Source: Peptoclostridium litorale DSM 5388 (GTDB taxonomy: Bacteria; Bacillota; Clostridia; Peptostreptococcales; Peptostreptococcaceae). Taken from it: a stretch of 64,000 nt of DNA. A program made the translations under genes and the position numbers. Below are positions 25,226 to 34,617 of the stretch, in pieces (positions within the stretch are counted from its first letter, which is position 1; every line of letters begins with the position of its first letter). Location: positions 124,001 to 188,000 of the forward strand of contig NZ_FSRH01000001.1 in assembly GCF_900141635.1 (NCBI RefSeq). Reading direction: 5' to 3'. Below the pieces are notes generated by a model. It saw only the letters and a program-made list of their open reading frames with translations, was not told where the DNA came from and ran no database searches.

Positions 25226-26560
25226 ATGAAAATAACTTTTATTTTGCCAGGCATAGGTAAAAAGGAAAATGAAAAGTATATAAAGACTTGGAAAATGGAA
25301 CCCCTTACAATTGCAACTCTAAAGAAGCTGACTCCAAATGACATTGAAACAGAGTTTTTCGACGACAGATTAGAGCTAATTGACTATAATACCCCTACCG
25401 ACCTAGTCGTGATTTCCGTTGAGACTTACACTGCAAAAAGGGCATATCAAATCAGCGGAGAGTTTAGAAAAAGAGGCGTCAAGGTAATAATGGGCGGCTA
25501 TCATGTAACACTACTACCAGATGAGGCTGTAAAATACGCGGATGCCGTTTTATCTGGAAATGCTGAAACCATATGGGAAATTGTGATTGAAGACTTCAAA
25601 AGGGGAAATTTGAAGAAGATGTATAGTGGCAGACCTCAAATTTTGAATTCCATCCCTGACAGGAGCATATATGCTGACAAGAAGTATCTACCATTGTCAT
25701 TGGTTGAGACAGGGCGTGGATGCCCCTTTAGCTGTGAATTTTGTGCGATTTCATCATACTACTGCTCAAATTACAGGCCAAGGCCAATTGAAAGTGTGAT
25801 AGAAGACATTAAAAAATCAAATGGCAGATATTTTTTCCTGGTTGACGACAATATTGTGGCAAATCCAGAACATTGTAAGGAGCTGTTTTCCGCTATAGCC
25901 CCGCTTAATATAAAGTGGACAAGCCAGGGCTCACTGACCATGGCCAAGGACAAGGATCTCTTAAAGCTCATGAAAAAAAGCGGATGCGATACTATTTTAA
26001 TTGGGTTTGAATCCCTAGATGAGAGAAATTTAAATCAAATGAAAAAGGACTGGAGCCTTAAAATAGGGGAAAGGGATGAGCTGATTAAGCGAATTCACGA
26101 CGCAGGCATAAGTATTTACGCAACATTTGTGTTTGGATTCGACTACGACACCCCTTCGTCGTTTGAAAGAGCGGTTGAATTTTCATTAAATCATGATTTT
26201 TTCTTTGCGGCATTCAATCACCTGCTTCCGTTTCCCGGAACACCGTTATATGAACGGCTAAAATATGAAAAGAGGCTGACTAGCGAAAAGTGGTGGCTTG
26301 AGCCGGGATATAAGTATGGAGACATATCTTTCATCCCCAGGAACATGTCTCCCGAAGAGCTTTCGTGTAGATGCGCCAAGGCGAGAAGGGATTTTTTCAA
26401 GTACTCTTCAATATTTAAAAGGTGGACTAAACTTCTTTTGAGAAATCCCGACCCGCTGCTTTCGATGATATTTTTAAGCCAAAACATAAATTTGAAGCTT
26501 GAAGTGGACAGAAAATTAAGCATGCCCATAGGGAGTGGTCTTGATGAATTTCCAAAGTAA
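25226..26560 (+). CDS. B12-binding-type radical SAM protein 4
   Basis: A 444-residue paralogue. FDDRLELID, SVETYTAKRAYQ and GGYHVTLLPDEA mark the cobalamin-type domain; CPFSCEFC, FLVDDNIVANPE and GFESLDERN mark the radical SAM domain. The ATG is one base after the previous stop with AACAGGAGAAATGAC upstream. Its end overlaps the double-GNAT gene by 17 bases. Four such enzymes in a row suggest successive radical steps on one scaffold, or different positions of one substrate. That is an inference. Confidence 0.88.
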   Translation: MKITFILPGIGKKENEKYIKTWKMEPLTIATLKKLTPNDIETEFFDDRLELIDYNTPTDLVVISVETYTAKRAYQISGEFRKRGVKVIMGGYHVTLLPDEAVKYADAVLSGNAETIWEIVIEDFKRGNLKKMYSGRPQILNSIPDRSIYADKKYLPLSLVETGRGCPFSCEFCAISSYYCSNYRPRPIESVIEDIKKSNGRYFFLVDDNIVANPEHCKELFSAIAPLNIKWTSQGSLTMAKDKDLLKLMKKSGCDTILIGFESLDERNLNQMKKDWSLKIGERDELIKRIHDAGISIYATFVFGFDYDTPSSFERAVEFSLNHDFFFAAFNHLLPFPGTPLYERLKYEKRLTSEKWWLEPGYKYGDISFIPRNMSPEELSCRCAKARRDFFKYSSIFKRWTKLLLRNPDPLLSMIFLSQNINLKLEVDRKLSMPIGSGLDEFPK

Positions 26561-27662
26561 ACGGTTTATATTTGAACTTGCAAGTCCCAAAGACAGCGAG
26601 GAAATCCTAAACATACTTGAAGAGGACGATTTCAAGGGGAACATATCAATCTGCTATACGCGAAGGCCAAATGCATATGACTCCTTTATGAAAGAGGGCG
26701 ATGAAGTGCATATGCTTGTCTGTCGGGATACTCATAATTCAGCAATTGCAGGAATGGGTGCATTAGCCTGTAGAATGGCATATATAAACGGCAAAGAAGA
26801 AAAGGTAGGCTATTTATTTGGTCTTAGGATAAAAAAGGGGTACAGAAAGGCCTACTCCTTGATTCCACGGGGCTATGCCTTTATACATTCCCTCTTGGAG
26901 AAAATGGGTATACGCTATATATACACTACGATTTTGGAAGAAAACAAACACGCCCAAAGGATTTTCGAGAAAAAGAGAGCTTCCATTCCGCACTATGAGT
27001 TTCTTTGCAATTATAACGTCTATGCTTTAAAGGCAAATCCAAGGCAGAAAAGCAGGACTAAGGATGGATTTACGTTTAGACGTGCATCCAAAGGCGACAT
27101 ACCTGAAATAATAGAGTTTTTAAATGCTGAAGGCAAGAAAAAGCATTTTTACCCCCAAATAACCGAAGACTTGATTACACACAATTGTATTCCGGGTCTA
27201 AATTACGATGACTTCCATTTGCTTTTTAGCCGTCAAAATGAAATTCTCGCCTGTGGCGCGCTGTGGAACCAGCAAAGTTATAAGCAGTATATTGTCAAAA
27301 AATACGGCGGGTTACTTAAACTACTGCATCCGATTTCGACTCTGCTTCCAATAGCCGGCTACCCCGCCCTTCCAAAACTGGACAGCATCCTTGATTTTTC
27401 CACCCTGTCATTTTGGGCTATAAAAGGCGGCAGCAGAGAAATATTCAATGTATTTTTAAATGGCATTTCACAATGCGCCAATAGTCATACTTTTTTTCTT
27501 ATTGGGATAAATGAAAGAGACCCGCTAAAAGACCTGCTTGATAAAACTCCCCATATCAATTATAGTAGCAGGGTCTACCTTGTCAACTGGGAGAAATCAA
27601 TAAAAGTAGCTGGTGATTTCGACTCAAAACAAAGCATATATATCGAATGTGGAATGCTCTAA
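26544..27662 (+). CDS. Double GNAT-domain acetyltransferase-like protein
   Basis: The 372-residue product seems to have two GNAT-fold halves. The first (about residues 10-150) has GYLFGLRIKKGYRKAYSLIPRG, the acetyl-CoA binding region, and ILEENKHAQRIFEKK. The second starts at FTFRRASKGDIPEIIEFL near residue 170. The ATG at 26544 lies inside the previous gene; a GTG at 26535 is also possible. It closes the operon. It may acylate an amine of the product or a carrier. The second half lacks an obvious R/Q-x-x-G-x-G/A loop and could be catalytically inactive. Confidence 0.75.
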   Translation: MNFQSKRFIFELASPKDSEEILNILEEDDFKGNISICYTRRPNAYDSFMKEGDEVHMLVCRDTHNSAIAGMGALACRMAYINGKEEKVGYLFGLRIKKGYRKAYSLIPRGYAFIHSLLEKMGIRYIYTTILEENKHAQRIFEKKRASIPHYEFLCNYNVYALKANPRQKSRTKDGFTFRRASKGDIPEIIEFLNAEGKKKHFYPQITEDLITHNCIPGLNYDDFHLLFSRQNEILACGALWNQQSYKQYIVKKYGGLLKLLHPISTLLPIAGYPALPKLDSILDFSTLSFWAIKGGSREIFNVFLNGISQCANSHTFFLIGINERDPLKDLLDKTPHINYSSRVYLVNWEKSIKVAGDFDSKQSIYIECGML

Positions 27663-27877
27663 ATTTAACTGCTGCCGCATGTCAAAAATGTCAATTTTGC
27701 TGCCGGAGCAATCGTCTTGACTATGCAATAGACATGTATAAACCAACTTAATCTATTCGAAATTAATTTAATATTTAAATACACGCTGAATCAAAATGTG
27801 GTATTATAGTACACACGAAGTTTCAATTGCAATGCTCAAAGATTCAACTTAATATACTGCAATAGGAGTGAGTATTT

Positions 27878-28369
27878 ATGAGAAAGTCAACACCGAAAGA
27901 TCTGGACGGAATAATGGAAATCATAAAGGCGATAGTAAAAGAGATGAATTCATACGGAAACTACCAGTGGAATGAGAGTTATCCGTCACCAGATGACTTT
28001 ACAGACGATATGGAAAAAGGCAACCTGTATGTCGAAGAACTAGATGGAAAAATTGCAAGCTTCATATGCTTGAACTGCGTGGAAGCTCCTGAATATAAAG
28101 AGCTTGAATGGTCTATTGACCAAAAGGCCCTTGTAGTACACAGGATGGGCGTAAATCCTAATTTTAGAGGAAGAGGGCTTGCAAAAAAGCTTATGGAGTT
28201 TGCAGACGAACTGGCAGTTGCAAAAGATTTGAACTATATAAGGGTAGATACATCTTCTCAGAATGCAAAAATGAACTCGCTTATTACGAAATGTGGATTC
28301 AAGTACATAGGCACAGTGCAATTCGCCGGGGTGGACGGAGATTTTTGCTGCTATGATAAACTTATTTGA
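27878..28369 (+). CDS. GNAT-family N-acetyltransferase
   Basis: The 163-residue product has the acetyl-CoA binding motif VHRMGVNPNFRGRGLAKKLM (motif A, R-G-R-G-L-A) and a later NAKMNSLITKCGF motif B. The start follows AATAGGAGTGAGTATTT. Spermine/spermidine and small-molecule acetylases look alike, so the substrate is unknown. It is a separate transcript from the radical SAM operon, with a 215-base gap. Thirty-two bases after its stop lies the 3' end of an oppositely oriented group II intron. Confidence 0.85.
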   Translation: MRKSTPKDLDGIMEIIKAIVKEMNSYGNYQWNESYPSPDDFTDDMEKGNLYVEELDGKIASFICLNCVEAPEYKELEWSIDQKALVVHRMGVNPNFRGRGLAKKLMEFADELAVAKDLNYIRVDTSSQNAKMNSLITKCGFKYIGTVQFAGVDGDFCCYDKLI

Positions 28370-28444
28370 AGAGCAAAAGCTAAAAAGTAAATGAATACAG
28401 ATGAAGTAAGCAGGCCAAAGGAACCTCCCCCTTAGCCCCTCTCA

Positions 28445-28478
28445 GAACCGTACGTGAACCTCTCAGCTCATACGGCTC
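28445..28478 (-). ncRNA. Group II intron domain V
   Basis: A 34-nt hairpin with arms GAGCCGTATGA and ACGTACGGTTC on the minus strand, identical in layout to the conserved catalytic domain V of bacterial group II introns. Confidence 0.85.
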
Positions 28479-29472
28479 CCATCATCCAGCCGTTGGTAAT
28501 ATTCCAAATTTCCAGTGATTTACGAATTGCTACCTTTGCTTTTTCCGCTATCGCGGGTAGAAAGTTAATGAAATACTTTCCGTATTTATTCTTTGAGCGT
28601 CTTGGCCTGAACGTATACCCAAGAAAGTCAAAGGATATGTTGGGGTATTCTCCCTTTCGATCATCATCTTTACAATAGACAATCCTTGTTTTCTCTTGAT
28701 TTAACTGCAGTCCACACTGCTCAACTCTTCTCTGGAGTCTTCTTTGCAGATATTTTGACTGTTTTAATGATACACAGTGGGTTATTCCATCATCAGCATA
28801 TCTAGCCCAGGGTATAGTTGGAAATTCTTTTGCCATAAAATCATCAAATGCATAGTGTAAAAATAGATTCGCAAGAACTGGACTTATAACTCCTCCTTGT
28901 GGAGTTCCAGATGTCCTAGATGTTATTGTGCCATCTTCCATTTGAAATGGTGTTGTAAGCCATCTTTGTATATAGAGTATAATCCACCCTTCCTTTGTAT
29001 GCCTTTTTACCATTTTCATTAGATAGTCGTGCCTGATGTTATCAAACAGCCCCTTGATGTCAAACTCCAGTACCCAGTCTTTCCTCCAACATCTTGTTCT
29101 TGTCTTTTCTATTGCTTGTATTGCTGATTTCTTTGGCCTGTAACCATAAGAATCCTCATAAAACATAGACTCTACTGATGGTTCGAAGTATAACTTTGCC
29201 ACCATTTGTGCAATCCTATCTTCGACCGTGGGGATACCAAGTATTCTTGTTCCTCCGTTCTTCTTGGGAATTGCTACAGCTTTTACCGGTTTAGGAAAAT
29301 AGGTTCCCGATGACAACCTGTTCCAGATTTTGTATAGGTTATTGTTTAGATTCTTTTCAAAATCTTCTATTGATTGTTCATCAACTCCATGTGTCCCCTT
29401 ATTTGCTTTCACTTTCTTATATGCCAGTTTCACGGCACTTTTTGAAATATTAAACGGCTTTGTTTCTTTCAA
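28468..29472 (-). CDS. ltrA: Group II intron reverse transcriptase/maturase, C-terminally truncated
   Basis: The 334-residue product has RT motifs RILGIPTVEDRIAQ, GTPQGGVISPVLANL and catalytic YADDG. Complete proteins have about 420 or more residues with a maturase (X) domain and often an HNH endonuclease. Here the frame runs from FLPAIAEKAKVAIRKSLEIW straight into domain V, and the stop codon lies inside that domain. The X/HNH part is therefore missing, most likely by an internal deletion in domain IV. The TTG start at 29472 has GGAGGAGG upstream. RT activity is possible but splicing assistance is probably lost; the RNA could still be mobilised by another intron's protein. Confidence 0.9.
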   Translation of the reverse strand: MKETKPFNISKSAVKLAYKKVKANKGTHGVDEQSIEDFEKNLNNNLYKIWNRLSSGTYFPKPVKAVAIPKKNGGTRILGIPTVEDRIAQMVAKLYFEPSVESMFYEDSYGYRPKKSAIQAIEKTRTRCWRKDWVLEFDIKGLFDNIRHDYLMKMVKRHTKEGWIILYIQRWLTTPFQMEDGTITSRTSGTPQGGVISPVLANLFLHYAFDDFMAKEFPTIPWARYADDGITHCVSLKQSKYLQRRLQRRVEQCGLQLNQEKTRIVYCKDDDRKGEYPNISFDFLGYTFRPRRSKNKYGKYFINFLPAIAEKAKVAIRKSLEIWNITNGWMMGAV

Positions 29473-30019
29473 TAAGTTCCTCCTCCTTTCAAAGTTGACC
29501 TACTTTAGAAACAGGATAATTTGGATTCTTCGCTCCATTTCCATTACAGAAACCTCTTCACTACTACAATCCAATCTGCCCCCATGACTGCATCGGTACT
29601 CTTTTCTTGCGGTTCTTCCGCTTGAAATACTTCCTTAACATCAGTCCGTGGGTTCCCACGTTCCATACAGACGCCTATGTTAAGTTCATGCCACCTCTAT
29701 GCCGCCCACCACTTAGACAGTAAACAGGTTTCCTCTAAGCTTATCCCAGGTTAACGACTACCCCCTGGTTTTGATGGAATCTCTACGCTTTCGACATTTC
29801 CGTAAGTGGTTCACATGCTCATTCATCTCCTTAACACACACCTGACAGCTATCGCTGCCTTTTCCTTAACGCTCAATACCATAGCTTTTGACCACAGCAC
29901 CTTAAGGCGGTTTGAAACCTCCACCTGTATGGCGATTTCGGTGGGCCCGCCACCATCATCTGTACAGCATAGCTGTCTTCAAATAGCTTACGCTACTTGG
30001 ACGCGCTTTCGTGGCGCAC

Positions 30020-30657
30020 TGACATCCGCGTATCGGTTTACTGCGTTTGAATTATGCAAACCAACTCATTATTTCTGCCAGAATTCATTAAAAGCATGGA
30101 TGTCCGCAAACAGCAGTAGTAAAATCTAATATCCTTATAAACTTCACCGTATCAAGATTATGTAAACCAGATAGCATTTCGATTCTAACTTTATGTGGAA
30201 TCGAAATGCTATCTGGTTTATTGTCATTTTACAAACTTGTCTTCAGCTGAAGAGATAGTCCAAATCCCATTCTGATGCTCAGTATATATACTTCAATTAC
30301 CCTTATTATATGCCTATCAAATCGGAATACATGGGGAACTTAGTATCCCTTGCCCCCCTCAGGGTACTGGATAAAACCGTCATAACACATAAGAACACGT
30401 ATTTTACTAAATAAATTCTTTGAAAATTCAAAGCCATATTGGTAAGTACGCTTGATCGAACTGTTTAATGAAAATAGTCAAACGAGCAGGTGTGGTGAGC
30501 ATACTATTTTTTTTGATAAATAATGGATATTAACATATAAAATATGGTATCATGAACATAATCTTATAAATTTTCATATATATGAACAGCTTTAGTCTAT
30601 GTTTCATATGAAAATTTTAAATACGGCAAATTCCAAACAGTTAAAGGAGGTTTTTAA
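30020..30657. other. Intergenic region between the group II intron and the hyp locus
   Basis: About 640 bases without a convincing gene. It holds the upstream exon side of the intron insertion, a 23-bp perfect inverted repeat (30163-30220), the palindromes TCTTCAGCTGAAGA (30240-30253) and TTTGAAAATTCAAA (30419-30432), and AT-rich promoter-like sequence before the XRE-cupin gene. Longer open frames here overlap the ribozyme and lack ribosome sites. Confidence 0.5.
30163..30220. repeat. 23-bp perfect inverted repeat
   Basis: The left arm (30163-30185) begins TAAACCAGATAG, the right arm (30198-30220) ends CTATCTGGTTTA, and the loop is 12 bases. All 23 pairs match. A short T-rich tail follows (TTGTCATTTT). 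It lies about 140 bases from the 5' end of the group II intron and may be a terminator or a mobile miniature element. Confidence 0.85.
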
Positions 30658-31224
30658 TTGAATATAGATGTGGGCAGTTCCATAAAGAGGGTAAGAGCAT
30701 CTAAAAAGATGACTCTCAAGGAACTCAGCGAAAAGACTAGTCTTTCAACCGGTTTTTTGTCCCAGCTTGAAAGGGGGCTTACAAGCGTTGCAGTTGATTC
30801 ACTTGCAAAAATAGCCAAGGCACTCGGCGTAGAAGCGGGATATTTCATAGGAACTCCCGCTGGGGGCGACGACATAGTAGTAAAAAGCTACGAGAAAAAG
30901 CTCTTTCAGGTTGAAGGTGGAAGGTTCATACACTATCACCTTACAAACTCTCCATCTAAAAGGAATATGATACCAAAGCTCATAGAAATACTTCCCGGGG
31001 ACAGCCGGGAGCATGTCAAAGAATACCAGCACGAAGGTGAAGAGTTCATATACGTTCTAGAAGGTATACTAACCCTTTACCTCAAAAACAGGGAGTACCA
31101 GCTATATCCCGGAGACAGCGCCCATTTTGACTCTGGAGACATTCACAACTGGGCAAACTACACTTCCATGACAGTAAAGATAATAACTGTAAACACCCCC
31201 AACTTTTTGAGAGAAAAAGAATAG
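30658..31224 (+). CDS. XRE-family regulator with cupin domain, likely hyp regulator
   Basis: The 188-residue protein has an N-terminal helix-turn-helix (MTLKELSEKTSLSTGFLSQLERG, family XRE/PuuR-like) and a C-terminal cupin (EYQHEGEEFIYVLEGILTLY, then YPGDSAHFDSGDIHNW), the layout of small-molecule-responsive regulators such as PuuR and SinR-like cupin proteins. The TTG start follows AAAGGAGGTTTTTAA. It is 39 bases before the HypE-type activase and in the same direction, so it may control the hydroxyproline genes and be co-transcribed with them. The ligand is not known. Confidence 0.88.
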   Translation: MNIDVGSSIKRVRASKKMTLKELSEKTSLSTGFLSQLERGLTSVAVDSLAKIAKALGVEAGYFIGTPAGGDDIVVKSYEKKLFQVEGGRFIHYHLTNSPSKRNMIPKLIEILPGDSREHVKEYQHEGEEFIYVLEGILTLYLKNREYQLYPGDSAHFDSGDIHNWANYTSMTVKIITVNTPNFLREKE

Positions 31225-31263
31225 GGACGGCTTCAAAAATATATCTGAAAGTGAGGTATTCAA

Positions 31264-32160
31264 ATGGAAGGATTCATAACTAACATACAAAAATGTTCAG
31301 TCCATGACGGCCCTGGAATAAGGACCACCGTATTTTTTAAAGGGTGCCCATTAAAATGCAAATGGTGCCACAATCCAGAGACCCAGTCCTATATGCCTGA
31401 GATGTTTCACAACAGCGATACATGCACATTGTGCAAAATATGCATATCAAAATGCGACATGGGGGCCATTTCATTTGACAACCCGTTAATATCATATGAT
31501 CCCCAAAAGTGCACAATGTGCGAAAAATGCGTGGATTTTTGTCCAAGTTCATGCATAGAAATCACAGGCAAAAAAATGTCTTCAAGGGAACTTTTGTCAC
31601 AGATAGAAAAAGACATTCCATTTTATGAAGAATCAGGGGGAGGGGCTACATTTTCAGGCGGAGAGGCCATGACCCATATCGACTTTTTACATGAGACCAT
31701 AAGTCTTTGCAAGGACTCCCAAATACACGTCACAGTCGACACATGCGGGTATGCCCCTTCTGAAAGCTTCGAAAAGATCGCAGATCTTGTAGATCTTTTC
31801 CTGTATGACATAAAGCACATGGATGAAAATATACACAAGGAATACACCGGAGTTTCCAATGCGCTTATACTCCATAACCTAAGGCTTATTTCAAGGCTTG
31901 GGTGCAAAGTGCAGCTCAGGATTCCCCTAATAGACGGTTTCAACACCGATGAAAAAAATATAAGAGAAACAGCCTTTTTTTCAAAAGAACTTGGAATTAC
32001 GGGAGTAAGCCTACTCCCATACCACAGCATAGGGAACTACAAGTATCCAAGGCTTGGAATGGGAGTAGCCTTGCAGTTTGAAAAACCAAGTGATGAAAAG
32101 CTCCAAAACATAAAAATCATATTTGAGGAATACGGATTAAACGCAAAGATAGGAGGATAA
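31264..32160 (+). CDS. hypE: Glycyl radical enzyme activase for HypD (HypE)
   Basis: The 298-residue radical SAM activase has CPLKCKWC near residues 28-35 (Cx3Cx2C) for the SAM-cleaving cluster and two ferredoxin-like cysteine motifs, CTLCKICISKC and CTMCEKCVDFC, which are typical of the activases of choline, glycerol and hydroxyproline glycyl radical enzymes but absent from PflA. It abstracts the hydrogen from the glycine of its partner. The gap to the HypD gene is only three bases, so the two are co-translated. Anaerobic, oxygen-sensitive. Confidence 0.93.
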   Translation: MEGFITNIQKCSVHDGPGIRTTVFFKGCPLKCKWCHNPETQSYMPEMFHNSDTCTLCKICISKCDMGAISFDNPLISYDPQKCTMCEKCVDFCPSSCIEITGKKMSSRELLSQIEKDIPFYEESGGGATFSGGEAMTHIDFLHETISLCKDSQIHVTVDTCGYAPSESFEKIADLVDLFLYDIKHMDENIHKEYTGVSNALILHNLRLISRLGCKVQLRIPLIDGFNTDEKNIRETAFFSKELGITGVSLLPYHSIGNYKYPRLGMGVALQFEKPSDEKLQNIKIIFEEYGLNAKIGG

Positions 32161-32163
32161 AAT

Positions 32164-34533
32164 ATGAGCAGAGGAATGAATGAAAGAACAATGACTTTGA
32201 GGAAAGAAAGCATTTCAACCCAGCCCCATATTTCCATAGAGAGGGCGGTTCTTTTGACACAGGCCTACAAGAAGCATGAAGGAAGCGTTGAAACACCTGT
32301 TATGAGAGCTCTTGCATTCAAACACATAATGGAAAACAAAAAGCTTTGCATAAACGATGGCGAACTTATAGTGGGTGAAAAGGGAGAAAGTCCTCAGTCG
32401 ACTCCCACATATCCAGAGCTTTGCTGCCACACTATTGACGATTTTGAAGTCATGGACAATAGGGAGAACATATCATTCAAGGTATCTGAAGAGGCAAAAA
32501 ATATCCAGAAGAAAGAGATAATCCCATACTGGAAAAACCGTTCAATTAGGAAAAAAATATTCGACCACATGTCAAATGAATGGGTAGACTGCTATGAAAA
32601 CGGAATATTCACCGAGTTCATGGAGCAAAGGGCTCCGGGTCATACCGTTGCAGACGGCAAAATGTACAAGAAGGGTTTTTTAGGATTCAAGGAAGACGTA
32701 CAAACGGCCCTCGAAAATCTCGACTTTTACAGCGATGACAAGGCCTATGATAAAAAAGCCCAGCTTGAGGCCATGTCAATATGCTGCGATGCCATAATAG
32801 AATATGGAAAGAGATATGCAGACTACGCAAGAAGCCTTGCCCAAAACGAAGAAGAGCAAAACAGAAAAAATGAGCTTCTTACAATAGCTCAAAACTGCGA
32901 CGTGGTGCCTGCAAATCCTCCTCAGACTTTCATGCAGGCCGTTCAGATGTACTGGTTTGTACACATAGGGGTTACAACCGAGCTGAACAACTGGGACGCA
33001 TTCAGCCCCGGAAGGCTTGACCAGCATCTTTACCCGTTTTACGAGAGAGAAGCAGCTGATGGTACTCTCACAAGGGACAAGGCGAGGGAGATCCTAGAAT
33101 GCCTTTGGATAAAGTTCAACAACCAGCCCGCACCTCCTAAGGTAGGCATAACACTGAAAGAAAGCGGAACATACACTGATTTTGCAAATATAAACACAGG
33201 CGGTATAAGAGAAGACGGCATGAGCGGCGTGAACGACGTCTCATACATAATACTGGATGTAATGGACGAGATGAAACTGCTACAGCCGAGTTCAAATGTC
33301 CAAATAAGCAAAAAGACTCCCCATGCATTCCTCAAAAGAGCTTGCGAAATATCGAGAAAGGGATGGGGACAACCAGCGTTTTACAACACTGAAGCAATAG
33401 TTCAGGAACTTTTGAACGCCGGGAAGAGCATTGAAGATGCGAGGCAGGGCGGAACCAGCGGATGCGTAGAAACCGGTGCATTTGGGAAAGAGGCATATAT
33501 ACTCACGGGATATCTCAACATTCCCAAAATACTCGAAATAACGCTGCATAATGGTTTTGACAAAAAAAGCGGCAAACAGCTTGGAATTAAAACGGGAGAG
33601 GCCAAAGACTTTGAGACGTTTGACGATCTGTTTGAAGCCTTCAAAATGCAGCTTCACCACTTTGTGGAAATAAAGATCAGGGGAAACAACATAATAGAGA
33701 GCATATATTCAAAGCATATGCCTGCGCCGTTTCTTTCTGTCATAACTGACGACTGCATATCAAAGGGAATGGACTATAACAGTGGAGGAGCAAGGTATAA
33801 TACAAATTATATACAGGGAGTCGGCATAGGAACTCTTACAGACTGCCTCTCGTCAATAAAATATAATGTATTTGACAAGAAGAGATTTTCAATTCAAGAG
33901 CTTATGAGCGCACTTGACGATGACTTCAACGGCCATGAAATGATATACAATATCATAATGAACAAGACTCCAAAATACGGAAATGATGAAGACTACGCAG
34001 ATGAAATAATGCTTATGGCATTCAATGCCTTTTACAGCGAAGTCACTGGAAGAAAAAATATGAAAGGCGGCTCTTACAGAATAGACATGCTCCCTACCAC
34101 ATGTCACGTATATTTCGGATCGATAATGGGATCTTCGGCAGATGGAAGGCTCTGCGGAAGACCTCTTTCAGAGGGAATATCACCTGGCAAGGGCGCAGAC
34201 AAAAACGGTCCGACATCTGTAATAAAGTCAGCTTCAAAAATGGACCACCTCAGAACAGGCGGAACACTTTTGAACCAAAAGTTCACTCCTTCAGTTCTTG
34301 CAGGGAACGATGGTCTTGAAAAGCTGTCGGCGCTTATACGAACGTATTTCAAAATGGACGGCCACCACATACAGTTTAACGTAATAGACAGGCAGACCCT
34401 TGTAAACGCCCAAAAAAGTCCTGAAGAATACAGGGATCTCATTGTAAGAGTTGCAGGCTACAGCGACTATTTCCACAATCTAGACAAATCACTTCAGGAT
34501 GAAATAATAGGCAGAACAGAGCAGTGCCTATAG
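32164..34533 (+). CDS. hypD: trans-4-hydroxy-L-proline dehydratase (HypD), glycyl radical enzyme
   Basis: The 789-residue product has the same length as the Clostridioides difficile HypD that I know. The active-site Cys434 and Glu436 lie in GGTSGCVETG, and Gly765 in RVAGYS is the radical site; all three numbers coincide with those of HypD. HypD removes water from trans-4-hydroxyproline to give 1-pyrroline-5-carboxylate. The start follows AGGAGGATAAA. Upstream is its activase; downstream, after 84 bases, is proC, which reduces the product to proline. Hydroxyproline is abundant in collagen-derived diets, so the locus would feed proline fermentation. Confidence 0.95.
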   Translation: MSRGMNERTMTLRKESISTQPHISIERAVLLTQAYKKHEGSVETPVMRALAFKHIMENKKLCINDGELIVGEKGESPQSTPTYPELCCHTIDDFEVMDNRENISFKVSEEAKNIQKKEIIPYWKNRSIRKKIFDHMSNEWVDCYENGIFTEFMEQRAPGHTVADGKMYKKGFLGFKEDVQTALENLDFYSDDKAYDKKAQLEAMSICCDAIIEYGKRYADYARSLAQNEEEQNRKNELLTIAQNCDVVPANPPQTFMQAVQMYWFVHIGVTTELNNWDAFSPGRLDQHLYPFYEREAADGTLTRDKAREILECLWIKFNNQPAPPKVGITLKESGTYTDFANINTGGIREDGMSGVNDVSYIILDVMDEMKLLQPSSNVQISKKTPHAFLKRACEISRKGWGQPAFYNTEAIVQELLNAGKSIEDARQGGTSGCVETGAFGKEAYILTGYLNIPKILEITLHNGFDKKSGKQLGIKTGEAKDFETFDDLFEAFKMQLHHFVEIKIRGNNIIESIYSKHMPAPFLSVITDDCISKGMDYNSGGARYNTNYIQGVGIGTLTDCLSSIKYNVFDKKRFSIQELMSALDDDFNGHEMIYNIIMNKTPKYGNDEDYADEIMLMAFNAFYSEVTGRKNMKGGSYRIDMLPTTCHVYFGSIMGSSADGRLCGRPLSEGISPGKGADKNGPTSVIKSASKMDHLRTGGTLLNQKFTPSVLAGNDGLEKLSALIRTYFKMDGHHIQFNVIDRQTLVNAQKSPEEYRDLIVRVAGYSDYFHNLDKSLQDEIIGRTEQCL

Positions 34534-34617
34534 GACATTGGCAAATTTATATTTTAAGATGCAGCATATTTGGGTTAATATAGTCTATATACTAAAATAA
34601 TATGGGAGGTTTATGCT

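Larger units (their letters stand above)
28401..30019 (-). mobile_element. Group II intron, about 1.6 kb, with truncated reverse transcriptase
   Basis: Read on the minus strand, the element begins GTGCGCCACGAAAGCGCG at 30019, the classic 5' GUGYG end, followed by about 550 bases of structured ribozyme (domains I-III). The reverse transcriptase gene follows, then domain V at 28445-28478 (34 nt, starting GAGCCGTATGAG and ending ACGTACGGTTC) and a domain VI ending near 28401. The 3' boundary is judged from the conserved GGCCTGCTTACTTCAT end. The flanking exons do not form a recognisable gene. Confidence 0.85.

Noticed and set aside
29806-30129. Rightward open frame in the group II intron 5' region
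   Set aside because: It lies antisense to the ribozyme domains, whose structured sequence explains the open frame.
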